Shown here in pieces: positions 44,811 to 56,200 of a DNA stretch of 64,000 nucleotides. Positions within the stretch are counted from its first letter, which is position 1. Every line of letters starts with the position of its first letter. The translations under genes and the position numbers were made by a program. Origin of the DNA: Ilyonectria destructans (taxonomy: Eukaryota > Ascomycota > Sordariomycetes > Hypocreales > Nectriaceae); assembly GCA_020740775.1 (NCBI GenBank), contig JAHEWK010000028.1:372001-436000 (forward strand), given 5' to 3'. The notes below the pieces were generated by a model. That model saw nothing but the letters and a program-made list of their open reading frames with translations. It ran no database searches and was not told the DNA's origin.

Positions 44811-47800
44811 TTAATCGCAGGATCCCTTGGCTCCATCCAACTCATCCTCATTCCCATCCTCCTTTGGTTCCTCATCACCATCAGACTTCAAACCTAAGTC
44901 GTCATGGAAGGAGCTGAGCTCGCGCGTCTGAACCTTGTAGCCCATACCTTTGAAAGCAGTCTCCATGCCCTGAGAATAGTTAGTTACATGTACACAAGTG
45001 AGGCTTTGTGCCGTTGAGAAACAGTCCCCAGGCATATTTGATGTGCCATGAACACTTTGTGCACAGGTAATGAAGTCACATACCTCTTTCATCGATATTG
45101 CGCAAGTCACGATAATGTTGCTCTTGCCGGGCTCGAAGCATGGCAGGACAATGTCGCGCATAGCGGCGCGCATCTCATCGATAGTGACGGCGCGCACGCG
45201 GCGCAGCACCTCCTTGTTCCAGTTACTAGGTAGGCCGCGGACGACGCCCTGGACAAAGTTCTGCTGTGCGGCGCTGTGCATCGTCGACTGCTCGTCGGCA
45301 AACTTGAGGACAATCTGGCTGATGGTACCTTCCAACAGGTGTCGATCAATCTCCACCTCACCCTCTGCAATCTTGCGGATGGCGTCACCGGAAGCCGCAA
45401 GAGCCTTGAAGGCGTCAGGGGAGCGGTGTACTCGGTACGAGAGACTGCCCGAGTTAATATCACGCACGAAGTTGGAGCCGTAGGCGTAGCCAGCACCACG
45501 GACAGCGTTCCAGAGGGGACCCTCACGGGAATCAAGATAGCCAATGGCAACCATGAGGGCGGCCATGTGGGGGTCGGAAAAGGATTCCAGGCCCTTAGTC
45601 GATGAGACAGAGTAGGAGCTGTCAAGAGTGGTCATGGGAATGATGACGGCACCCACGGATCCAGGGTTGCGGCCCTCGACGTTGAGAAGGCTCACAGGCT
45701 TGGGGATCTCGACCATGTCCTCCTCAGCGGTCAGGGAATTGGACAAGGTATCCCAAGTGGTAAGAGGGTTGGGTAAAGTGGCCAGGTTGGCAGTGACGAG
45801 GATGCGCATGTTCTGGAAAGTGAAAAGCGACTTTCGGACGGTGTTGAACGAGGACACGACCTTCTCGGGCTGCGTCTCCAACAGCTTCTTGAGGCGTTTG
45901 AGATGCGCAGCTCGAACAAGGGCACACTCGGCGATAGCAAGAGTCGACTTCTCCATGTGGAACATTGTGTCAATCTCGTCGGCCATGATCTCGCCATTGC
46001 GCTTACGCTCGGGGATATCAGCCAAGGCCTTGGTTACCCTAGTCTCAAGGCGCTGAGAGTCGAAGATAGAGCCAAACATCAGGGCGTGAATCCATTCCAC
46101 AGCTTCAGGGTACTTCTCTGGCTCAACCATAAGATAGATCATCATGCCGTCAGCGTCACCCAGGGATCTGGCAGAGCGGAATGAGTAGCTGATGGTATCT
46201 CGCTCGAGCTCCATGATGACCTGCTCGAAGCCGATCTGCTTCCCATCACGCAGGATGTGCGTGTTGAAGAAGTTGTCCTTGAAGATGGGCACTAGAGGCT
46301 TGAACTCGTCTGGAATTTGAGAAGTACCGATGTGGATGGTAATGTGAACGAAGTTGGTCGGTACATCCTCAAACTGGAGGAATAGGGGCAGGTTTCCATT
46401 GGGCGCGGCATCGATGAGCTTTTGCGCGGATCCAGTCTCCAAGCCGACAACTCGAGCGCGTCCAGAACGAGCAGTATCGGACTCGATGAAATGAATCGAG
46501 TCTACACCAGGAACAGGCCATTGATCGATCAGTGAGGCGGGGATAGGGGTATCGTTCTTCTTCTTCGCCTCCTCGAGGTGCTTTCCACGTTCAGCAAGGC
46601 CCTCGGGTCCGAGCTCTTCCTTGCGCTTGGCAATACGAGCCTCCTCATCCTTCTTCATCTTGTAGGCCATCTCTAGGGACGGCTTGCCAAGGACTGAGAT
46701 GTGGTGAGCGTTCGACATCCACTTGCGGAGGAAGTCGCGCCAGTCCATGTCTTCCCACTTCTCCAATTCACCGTACTCGTCTAGGTTCTGTAGATCCTTG
46801 AGCGTTGATCCATCACGTTCTCCGAAGAGATAGTCAGTGATGATGTTGGTGGCGTAGAAGGACTCGAAAGTCTCGGCGTGGTACTTGACCTGGCGTCTCT
46901 CGCGACAGATGCACTCCCTCATGTATTCCATATCAATAGAATTTGATGCGACCTCCTTCAACAGTTCAAAGATGCGCTTCTCAACATACCCAAGCTTCTC
47001 AGTGGCAACGCCGGTAGTCTTCAACCAAATGACAGAGTTTGGGCGAGGTTCCACCTGGTAGATGATGGAGCTGGCAAGCTTCTCACGCTCTATTATGACA
47101 TTCTTGAGAATAGAGATAGATGAACCGCAAAGATAGATTAAGAGAACATTGATAGCAGACGAAGCAGTCATGTCGATGCAGTTGGGGCCGAAAAAAGCCA
47201 CGAGGATTTCGCCGACTGCCTCATCCTCTTCTGGGAATTCTGCCGTGACGGTCGTTGACTTGTTAAGAGCGGGAGGCTGGGCAGAGTTGATCCACGGTCT
47301 GTTATCTTAAGTCAGTATCAAGTGTAACCCGAAGAAGTAAGGTTCAGGCATGTATACCGCTGGAAAGGGGTATCAACGGGAGGGATGTCTTGCTTGACAG
47401 ACTCTTCAAACTTGTCGAGAGTCTGGAGCAAATTTTCATGGTCCGCCTCTCCTACAATGACCAGGCAAAGATTTCGGGGCTGGTACATATCTCGGTGAAA
47501 TTGTCGAATACGCTCGGGAGTCAAAACACGAAGAGCTTCGGTCATGCCACCAGTTTCGTATCGGAAACCGACATTCTTCTGGTACAGAAGGCGACGGGCC
47601 TTTAGCACCATGATCACAGGGCTTTGGGATTGCAAAGCTTGCATCTCGGAGTAGACAACACCAGCATCATTTCCTTCGCCGTCAATATGGCAAACCTCAG
47701 TGACGATTGCCTCATCAGTAATGGTGGGCAAGATGATGTGCTCCAGATAGACAGGAAGGATTTGGGCAAAACCCTCCCATCCGGCGGTCTCGAGAGTGTA

Positions 47801-48106
47801 GGCGGTATGATCTGTTGCAGTCCAAGCATTTGTTCCGGAGTAGGCGCGTGAGGACAGTTTGTCGAGGAGACCCTTGTACTGGTAGTTTTTGGAGCCCAAG
47901 GAAATGAGGTGCTCAAGAGTGTGAGGAGCGCCCGAGTCGTCAAAAATCTCAGTGGCTAGTGTGAAGTAGCCGTTTACCTTAGGTCCCTTGCGATCGGCAA
48001 TGACCACTCGCAAGCCACTGCGATCGGAGACATATTGAGAGATGGTGCAGGGAGCGTACGCGGTCTCGAAGCTCTGGACCTTGCGGAAGCTCGTGCTAGC
48101 TGACAT
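44811..48106 (-). CDS. M16-family zinc metallopeptidase (C05D11.1/Sdd3 type), 1040 aa, three exons
   Basis: Exons 48106-47358, 47298-45084 and 44969-44811 join in frame. The inverted zinc motif HTLEH lies in APHTLEHLISLGSKNYQYKG (about residue 60), the form typical of this M16 branch. It is followed by AYSGTNAWTATDHTAYTL, then VYSEMQALQ, where the downstream Glu is the expected third metal ligand. The C-terminal half is the related non-catalytic repeat, with RYETGGMTEALRVL earlier and TFQNMRILVTANLA and GSNFVRDINSGSLSYRVHRS later. Length fits the family (about 1000-1050). Relatives are cytosolic or organellar peptidases of poorly known substrate. The last intron is 114 bases, has no in-frame stop, and would add 38 residues if retained. 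It is the best-preserved long gene in the window. Confidence 0.93.
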
Positions 48107-48329
48107 TGTTTAGACGTTAAAGCCGACGACTCCAAGGTAAGACAGTAAGAAGGATACAGGATAACAATCTCGCAAAGTACCGGGCCTTAAAGATAGTACA
48201 TATATATTGTTGAATTTTGGATGGGTGGGGGCTAAGGTTGGGATGTTTATTTCTTATGAGCCGGGCACACCTCTTCATGCCTGCGTAATCGTTTCGGACA
48301 AGCTGCAAAATGCAGTGTACGTAGGCTAA
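48107..48329. promoter_or_regulatory. Promoter region of the M16 gene
   Basis: This is the space between the M16 start and R1 copy D. No distinct box can be called with confidence. Confidence 0.25.
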
Positions 48330-48920
48330 GCATCTCGGTGATCATTTGCAGCAGGGAGCCCTAGCGAGTGCAAATTTTGCGGCCCTGGTTGCCTGATCAC
48401 GCCAGCACAGTTTACTTAGCGTACTTCTCTCCCGAAAGCAGGTGACCAATGTTGATGTCAGTTGAATGCGATCGAGAATATATGTAACTGCAGAATCAAC
48501 TGGGTTGTCAATCCATGCGTCCTAATTCTCCGTCCGTGCACCTGTAGGAAGCCAGGGGCACACAGTGTGCACACGACTAATACTACATAGCCCCAGCCTC
48601 GCCCTGGTCTGGAAGCTAACTCGGAAGGGCGTGTGAATCCAGGGATGGGTGTGTTGGGCCTCCACGTTTTTTGCCGGACGGCAACATGGCCGAGAGGGGA
48701 AGACGAGGGAGAACAAGTGATAATGATGCGTCATCCAGACGCCTCGCTTTCAGCCTCACTTCCACCGGAACGACTCGCCAGAGTTCCGGCTTTGCTCGTC
48801 GATTGGCTGAAGTAGCACACCGGGATGCTTTTACCCTCACTGTCAGGGTGGATTGGACTTCCGCACTAGGCCCTGTACCTGGTGACCTGTTCCCTCACAC
48901 GCCCCTTTCCGTTGTCTGAG
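48330..48920 (+). repeat. Dispersed repeat R1, copy D
   Basis: It begins with a CTCGGTGAT.ATTTGCAGCA block shared with 40750 and 7000 (reversed). It continues through GCAAATTTTGCGG, GTAGGAAGCCAGGG, GTGTTGGGCCTCCACGT and TGCGTCATCCAGACGCCTCG. A tail, TGGATTGGACTTCCGCACT, matches the duplicated unit of copy C. It lies directly upstream of the M16 gene. Confidence 0.82.
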
Positions 48921-49990
48921 CAGTTCTTGTGTAGGGTGCAACTCGTGAGACTCGCGTGCTTCTCTCCAGTCTTTGATATCCGTCTTCCTTTCCATGAAAG
49001 GGCAGTTTCTACTAGGGACGGACTGGAAGTTATAGAGGTGAAAAGACCGTTGGAATACTACTGTCCCACTGACAGACCGATCGGCGGACCGACCCATGAT
49101 GAACCGATATTACAGTTGGAGAAACCCTGGGCGCTGCCATGGCCGAAATGCCCTGCTTGTGGCAGCCTCAAGAAAAGGCGTCTGGTCGCTTGAATTACTT
49201 ATCCTATCTATACTTCGTCAACGGCCGAGAGGTCGCGATCTGCTACTCGCACGCCATGCACTGGTACGATTCTTGCTCTCTGCAAATGGAGGGGTGTACA
49301 GAGGCGCATCGAGCTGTCATAGGATATCAGCAGCTTACGTCGTCAAATTCCTTTCTTCCAGGTACACTCTCCTAACCAATACTTCACCTGCACGTTGCCT
49401 GACTTATTTTGATGCTGTTTGTGATTCTTTGTGGTATTCGCATTCATGGCCATCTAAGATGGCCGGCAAAGGCGATCTGAGTGGTCGGCCTCAGCCAAGT
49501 GAGACTGACGGACTGCATCTAAGCAATTGCCTAACCAACGGGAAAAAGGGAACTTCAATGCCTTAAGTTGGGCTTCACCGACCTTTGAGCTTCATTTATA
49601 ACCACAACTGTACAGCGTCCAAGCATGTGGACCCTACACATCTAGACAAATGGGATGACCTCTGGTCGGGGCGGTTGATGGGCAACTGACGCTATATTGA
49701 TTGGCTAGTACATACGACCTTCACGCATGGGCACTTGGCATTGTCTCGTCTTAGGTCTACGAAAAGAAACCAAGTCATCCAGCAGTCGCCTTCTAACATT
49801 GACGCCCGTATCAGCAACCGAGAGACGAACTGTAACCAGAAATGCAACGGCCTTTTGTTGTTGATCAGTATAGAACGACCATTTCGGCCGCGACGCCAGT
49901 CCCTTGCTTACAAATTCATTGAACGGGCGAAGTGACATCGATAGGGCAGAGTGACTGAATTGGCGGAAGAAGTTGCGACAGTAAGGTTGA
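48921..49990. other. Intergenic, with weak frames
   Basis: Plus-strand frames at 49096-49566 include a CPACGSLKKRR-like phrase in one frame and NGREVAICYSHAMHWYDSC in another. These may be two frames of one broken gene, but I cannot name it. The rest is without a gene. Confidence 0.3.
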
Positions 49991-51020
49991 TCAAAGCGGA
50001 AGGAGCGCCTTGAAAACGTTGTTAATGGCATCGCTTGGAGTGGCGTAGAAGGCCAGGGCAATGATCATGTAAAGGCCGAGGAGCATGGCCCCCTCGAGGT
50101 AGTTGGACTTGCCATCTTGTACCGTGTAGGTGACAACAAGAATGGAAACGGCGAAGGCGACGGTCTGGACTATAAAGCAGTGATGTTGGCATCATACCAT
50201 ATGTAGAAAGAGATGGCATGTAGACTTACAGATCTCAAAGTGGAGAGTCATGTCACGGCCAATGACCCAACCAATGATCACAAGGAAAGGAGTGACAAGC
50301 AGAGAAATTTGGATGCTGGAGCCAATGGCAACACTCATGGCTAGGTCCATCTCGTTTCGAGTTGCACTCGCGATAGCAGTCACATGCTTAGTGGCGTCCA
50401 CAATGGGTATCAAAATCAACCCGATGAAGGATTTGCTAATGCCAGCACTCTCAACCAATGGGTCGATACTTCCAACGAGAAAATCGGCGCAAATGGCAAC
50501 AAGAGTGGTGGCGACGACGAGAGCGGTTCCAGCAGATATGGGGTCAATGGAGGCTTCCTCGCGCTCGTGCTCCTCATTATCCTGGTTCTCTGCGTCAAAC
50601 AAGTTGCTGTGGGTGTGCAGCTGGAAAACGCGGTACAGGACCCAGAGCAGAAGAAGGATAATGGCGGTTCCGCGGGATAGGGCGAGAATAATCTCTAGTT
50701 TTTCCCCGGAGCTGCTCTGGTCAAGGACAGCGTACAGCTACATAGGGAGTCAGTCCAAAATCTCGAAACTGAGTACTCAAGCAACATACCGCAGCGGGAA
50801 CGATGAGCGAGGCTGAGGCTAGAGTCATCATCGAACAAGTGATTTGGGCAGTGGCGGAAGAAAAGGTCTGTTCTCTGCCATTACCCGACTCGCCACGGTG
50901 AAGGAGTCCTCCAAGAAAGAAGCACATTCCCATAACTAAGAGCAGATTGAACAAAACAGATCCCAGCATGGAGGCTTGGACGACTTCGATCTGGTTTTTC
51001 TTCAGAGCAACAATGCTGAC
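49991..51020 (-). pseudogene. CAX-type vacuolar calcium/proton exchanger, N-terminus missing
   Basis: Three exons (51020-50790, 50737-50230, 50169-49991) join to 305 aa, ending Ala-Leu-Leu-Pro-Leu. The sequence starts at VSIVALKKNQIEVVQASMLG, a phrase from inside a CAX protein, so the first membrane helices and the first c-motif are absent. The c-2 region should read PIVGNAAEH but here reads PIVDATKHVTAIA. It is one residue shorter and has lost the Glu that binds the cation. The rest (MDLAMSVAIGSSIQISLLVT) is well kept, and all splice sites are sound. The protein would normally be 400-450 aa and sit in the vacuole membrane. It is almost surely inactive as an exchanger. Confidence 0.85.
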
Positions 51021-51863
51021 CTATCTCGCAGCATACTGTCGCAATATACCACAAGCACAGTATCTTATTATACTAGACTAATATAGCCCATTTAACCCCT
51101 CGCACGGGGCCTCGTTTATGAGGCCGCCTGACTTCTGAATAGACCACGGGCAGCTACTACACTCTACTGGAATGCAAGTAGTCTAAGCATGAAATAGTAA
51201 AGATCGTCCCTCGAGTGACTCCCCAGTTGCACGAGACTGGGCCGAAGCGGGAACTTTGGACAATTCAAGATGAGGCAGCCGTCTCTTTGATCTGGTAAGC
51301 CATATTCAGGATTCCCCATGACAGTCTTGTGAGAAAACACATTCTCGGGGGGGGGGAGGAAATATTGAATTCATTGGGCCACTCGCACACCGAGGCTGCG
51401 GGGCACTTCACAACTGACCATCCCCCTGGTGTGACGCTTAGATGAGAGGCGCAAGAACCGTGGCTCGCAGGTGGGTCGGGGTTACTATCCATCTGCTGCT
51501 CCGTGACTAGCGTGCTTTCGCGTCTCTACATACTTACTGAGGTCATGTTTCGCGATTCCCGGATCACGCCTGGTTCTAAGACGATGAGTACAACCCCTGA
51601 AAATGATTGTGACTTGAGTATGAGAGGCTAATGACTAGAGCAAGGAGATAGATATTGGCTGCGGTCAAGCCGAATTGTGCGACAGTCCGCGAGATTGGGC
51701 TGCCAGGATTGACCGTCTTGCAAGCATGCGTCACGCTGTTGGCGCTAAGCAGCTGTGCCACCATTATGTCACCCAGCCTGTGCCCAACTTTTGGGGGAAA
51801 GGCAGGTTGGTATGGCGCGTAGTTTCATGGGCATGGACGGGGATGGGCGAGTCTGGACGCGTG
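51021..51863. other. Intergenic, left flank of the transposon
   Basis: No gene is supported. It includes a G-rich homopolymer run near 51347. Confidence 0.4.
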
Positions 51864-51873
51864 CAGTCAAAAC
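51864..51873. repeat. Target-site duplication, left copy
   Basis: CAGTCAAAAC is repeated exactly at 56853-56862, directly beyond the other end of the element. A 10-base duplication fits the 8-11 bases typical of Mutator-like elements. Confidence 0.75.
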
Positions 51874-51925
51874 GAGGACCTACACAAACTGAGGGTTAGT
51901 GGCTAGCTTCGCTGAGGGTTGGGTA
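51874..51925 (+). repeat. Left terminal inverted repeat
   Basis: Starting at the end, GGACCTACACAAACTGAGGG then TTAGTGGCTAGCTTCGCTGA pair with the right end at about 90% identity. A further shared GATTTAATTGG block lies inside both ends (near 51972 and 56740), so the ends may once have matched for over 100 bases. Confidence 0.88.
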
Positions 51926-52080
51926 GCGCTAGCGACCTAAGCTGTGGGTGGGTCAATAAATTCGTAATGATTTAATTGGCTCAAATTTTACCTTTTGTGG
52001 GCCCACCCCTCAGCTCAGCCATAAATTAATGGATTACGCCTGTAACGCTCCTTCCTTCCTTTTCCCCTCAGGGCCCTTCG

Positions 52081-52160
52081 TTAATGCATTATCAATCACC
52101 AATTCTTCAAAGATTAATGCATTATCGCCCACCACTTCTTCAGACCTTAATGCATTATCG
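52081..52160 (+). promoter_or_regulatory. Three TTAATGCATTATC boxes at 33-base spacing in the leader of the first transposon gene
   Basis: Boxes start at 52081, 52114 and 52147. Each is a TTAATGCATTATC palindrome followed by C/A-rich text with ACTTCTTCAGA-like wording. They lie 33-112 bases before ATG 52193. TAAT...ATTA half-sites resemble homeodomain-type binding sites, so an operator or transposase-binding site is possible. Confidence 0.6.
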
Positions 52161-52192
52161 CCCTTCTTGTCACAATTGATTAACAATCCATT

Positions 52193-53213
52193 ATGCCTCG
52201 TGTCAAAGGATTTTCCCTCGAGCAGTGCGCGGCATACCAGGAGTACGTCAACGGCGAACCCGGACCCGATGGCGCTGGAACCAGAAAGCGCTGGGACCGT
52301 GAAGTTGCGTTTCACCGTGATGTAAGTGTCCTGTAATGCATTGACAATGCATTATCACCCTTCTAACATCATTCCAGGAACAGGGACGTGTCCTGGTTCC
52401 TTTGGGCGAGTTGTACTGCCGCATGCCGACCACTAGCAAAGGTCTTTGCCACCAGGTAAGTAATCCGTAATGGATTGATAATGCATTACTGACCTTTACC
52501 CAGAACAACATGTTCACCCATACCTCCAACCTCAAGGTTCATATTCGCAGCTGCCACAAGGCTGAGGTTGGCGAAACGCACCGAGGAGCAAGCTCGATGG
52601 AGGAGTCGATTGCGGCTATGAGTAATACATTATTAATGCATTGTGATTATCTTTTTACTAATTTCTTTTAGAATACTGGACTGCACACTTGGCCTACCTC
52701 AAGGGAAATTCGCAGGACCTGACTGTTCCCACCCCCCAGAAAGGCTCCCAGGTAATTAATTGTTAATGCATTATAACCCTTGTACTAATTTTTATTTTAG
52801 ATTTCTGCTCCCACTGTTCCTACTGTCACTGTCTATGACATTAAGGATCTCGACGTCCCTCGTTATAAAACCGGCGGCAAGGGCTACAAGAAAGGAGATG
52901 TAAGTATTTCTATTTCTGGTCTACAATACATTATTAATGCATTAATAGCCTTGGGTTAAAAAAATGAAGCTTGAAGCTGGGATTGCTGCGAAGGACAGCT
53001 GCTATGCTTGTGAGGAAAAGGGTCAGGCTTCGGGCGAGGCTGTCGGTAAGTAATATCTTTATTTGGTTATTGACAATGTATTAACAATGCATTATAGTCT
53101 GCCCCCCACCTGAGGCCAGCAAGGACTGTGCCCTCTGGGCATTTTTCATTAACAAGCTTGAGACCGTACTTGTGTCGGATGATGAGCCTGAGGAGGAAGA
53201 CGTTGAAGTTTAA
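52193..53213 (+). CDS. Transposon-encoded zinc-finger-like protein, 238 aa, seven exons
   Basis: Exons 52193-52321, 52378-52455, 52504-52621, 52672-52751, 52801-52899, 52949-53045 and 53098-53213 join in frame, with introns of 48-56 bases, all GT-AG. The protein begins Met-Pro-Arg-Val-Lys-Gly-Phe. It has a C2H2-like finger with Cys57 and Cys67 and SNLKVHIRSCH (two His). A second Cys cluster, CYACEEKGQA, follows, and the tail is acidic (DDEPEEEDVEV). A DNA-binding partner of the transposase is the natural reading, perhaps recognising the AATGCATT boxes. That is inference. Every intron contains AATGCATT. I do not recognise a named family. Confidence 0.82.
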
Positions 53214-53282
53214 TTTTTTTTGAGGGGTCTTCTCTAATGCATTGATAATGCATTTTCATACATACTAGTTCTAGCATAGCTA
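53214..53282. other. Tail-to-tail gap between the two transposon genes
   Basis: 69 bases hold a T-run and two AATGCATT boxes separated by four bases (CTAATGCATTGATAATGCAT). The motif therefore also occurs outside introns. Confidence 0.7.
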
Positions 53283-56200
53283 CTAGTTTTTTTTGCCCAT
53301 TTCCAATCGAATCTTCTCCAATTCCATTGCCTTTATCTGTTCCTGATGCTGAATTATCTGTAATTGAAGTCTGTGATATTCCAAAAATCCACTCTCAGAA
53401 AGTTGACTGGGAGCTATTGGAATTGAAGCTATTTGAGCTGGTACTGGCGCTAGTATTGGAGCTAGGACTGGAGCTGGGACTGGAGCTGGCGTTCGACCAC
53501 TATAATTTAATAAGTATTTAATAATATATTATTAACCAATTATAACATACCGAGGGACTCCAGATGATGATACAGATCGGGCTGATTGTACAGATTGACC
53601 TCTTCGACCTCTAGGGTTGAGAGGGGATGAAGGGATAGGGGATCTGCTACTTGGATGTCTAGAGACCCCTCTTATTCCTGAAGGCGACCGACCACGCCGG
53701 TCATCTTCTGGTTGAGAGCTAGGGGTAGAGGAACCAGGCCGGGATCCTATAATGCATTAGTAATGCATTGTGGAATAGACAAGAATATTATACGTTTACG
53801 CTGATTATCCCGGCGGAAGCGGCCTACAACGGTAAGATCTTCATAGGATAGCTGCACACCAAGATTGGCACTAGCATGTTGTCGGGAAATCTTATTGAAG
53901 TCAAAAACTTCATTCCTAATTAATTATTTAGTAATTACTTAATAATTCATAAATTATTTATCTTACGCTTTGATGACCTTGAGCAAACTGCTATATCGCC
54001 CACTTGCTTGATAGGATTCCTCATGTAATTGCTCTACATGATTAGTTGACCTCTCACAGCTATTCCATTGTAAAAGAGTCATTTGGGAGCAACTAAAACA
54101 TAAGCCCGCTGCAATAACTGCCTCTTGTTTATGTTGAACCCAATGGGTGAGTGCAGGGTAGGCTGACGATAATACATTAGTAATGCATTATGAATCCAAT
54201 AAGGGATACTAACTGATTATTAATAGATGGCACATCTGAAAATAGACATCTCTGGATTCAGCATCTTTAAGAGATAGCATAGTTCGATACATTGAACCTA
54301 TGCCTCTGGTGTAGTCTCCAAGCTTATTGCAAGTTTGCTCTATTAATCAATTAGTAATTAATTATAATTATAAATATTAACTTACCGACTCCTCGCTCAA
54401 AATGGATATGACAAAGACGAACACAGGAGATTGCTTGAATCTGCCATGGCTGATGTGTGCTATCAACCTCATGACAGAGATACTCTCCTAAGCCTGAATA
54501 TATTAGTAATTGATTGACAATGCATTATAGATTTATTACCTTTGATATTGGCCTGGTCTTGATCAAGAGTAACACCTCGAATTCCCTCGTTATGGAGATG
54601 GTACCAATTTGGCCGTATTGAAAACTCAGTAGCAATAAAGTTAAAGACCTTACTGTAAAGATTCCGATAGGCTTCGGCAGATTGAGAGTTGACAATAGCT
54701 CGCAGAATAGGAATTGCTAAATAGATTAATAATGCATTATCAATAGATTGTAGAGTTAATACATACTCATCTTTGCTTCTTGATTATACGTTCCCCAGAT
54801 AATCTCATGGTCGGTATTACTAGCAATATGCTTGTAATTCATATCGACTTGAAAGGAACAGAAGTTCGAATCTTCAAGAAGCTTGACTTGCTCGCGATAG
54901 AATGTAACAATAAGAAGATTAACTCCATCATCTTCGAAGATCTGGATGTACTGTAATACATTAGTAATACATTATTAATATATTAAGAATATTCTCACCC
55001 GATTGTTATTATTCTTATGATGAGTAAGATACTCATGATAGGCTCCAAGCCGTGAGACTCCAAGAGGAAAGTGAATAGCCTGCTGGCTGCGGAAGAGATA
55101 TCGAAGTCGGCTGATATTTGCTAGACTTGGATGGACTTGAGCTAGACTTCTGCTGTTATAGCTTCTGCAAAGATTCTCAACACCCGGCGAGCGAACCCAT
55201 AGATCTTTAATCATTTAGAAATGCATTATCAATGGATTAAGCTTACATACTCAATGAATCTGGTGTACGTTCCCGTTGTGTAATTGTCTCACGTAGCTTG
55301 ACAAGAACATCAAGAGGAACCTTTGATGGTGGTGGCGGTGGGTGGTTATGAATACCATGAGATGTAATAAGAAGGTACGGAACAGTAGGATTATGAGGAA
55401 TAAAAACTTTCCAAATGACTCCACATTGTACTCGTACTATCTTGCCACAGCCGGAAGGAATGTGAGCAATATCTATAATAGATTAATAATGCATTGCCAA
55501 TCGATTATCAATTTACATACCACATGTCAGTCTCTGCCGTGTAGTTCGATCGACCGTACAGCAAGTGTCTCTTGGTGGAGTTGCCTCAGTCTCAAGCCCC
55601 AAGATAATATTCTCAATTAAGAATAAAACGTTGTTAAATCGAGCAGGCACCATACTGTACTGATGGTTATTGTTGTATCGCCAATGCTGACAGTAGACCT
55701 TTGAGACGAATTCTCCGTTGATTTGCTGATAATATATTATTAATAGATTATAAATAAATTAAAGAGTGAACTTACACGGGTCTCATCTTTGAAGTATACT
55801 GGCCGACATGTAACAGTATGTCCACTAGTTGACTTTCTGCAGCTTCGGTAACGCTTATAGTCTGTTTGTATTGCCCAAGCCCATCTAAAAGAGTATTCAT
55901 TAATAATACATTATCAATGGATTAAGCATAACTTACGCAACAGCATCTCTCTCATCACTTCTTACATTCAGTTCTCGTTGATGCTGTTCCCAAAGATTCC
56001 AATAGCCATTGGATACCTCAGAGTGATGCCAATCTCTCAATCTAGGATCAAGATACTCGCAAATCTTTACTCCTGTACATTCATATTTATAGTATGAACA
56101 AGGAGTAGATTCAAGGAAGTGTGAAGAGGTCTGTTCTGGAGGTTGACTTCGCTTGAGGGAGTATTGGAACTATAATATATTAATAAATCATTATCAATCT

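Noticed and set aside
45107..45625. Long frames opposite or overlapping the M16 gene
   Set aside because: They are frame shadows of a well-supported gene with strong codon bias.
51881..51882. TA dinucleotides at both transposon ends as a Tc1/mariner-type duplication
   Set aside because: Inverted identity extends beyond the TA (GGA..TACA), and an exact 10-base direct repeat lies outside it, which fits the transposase type better.
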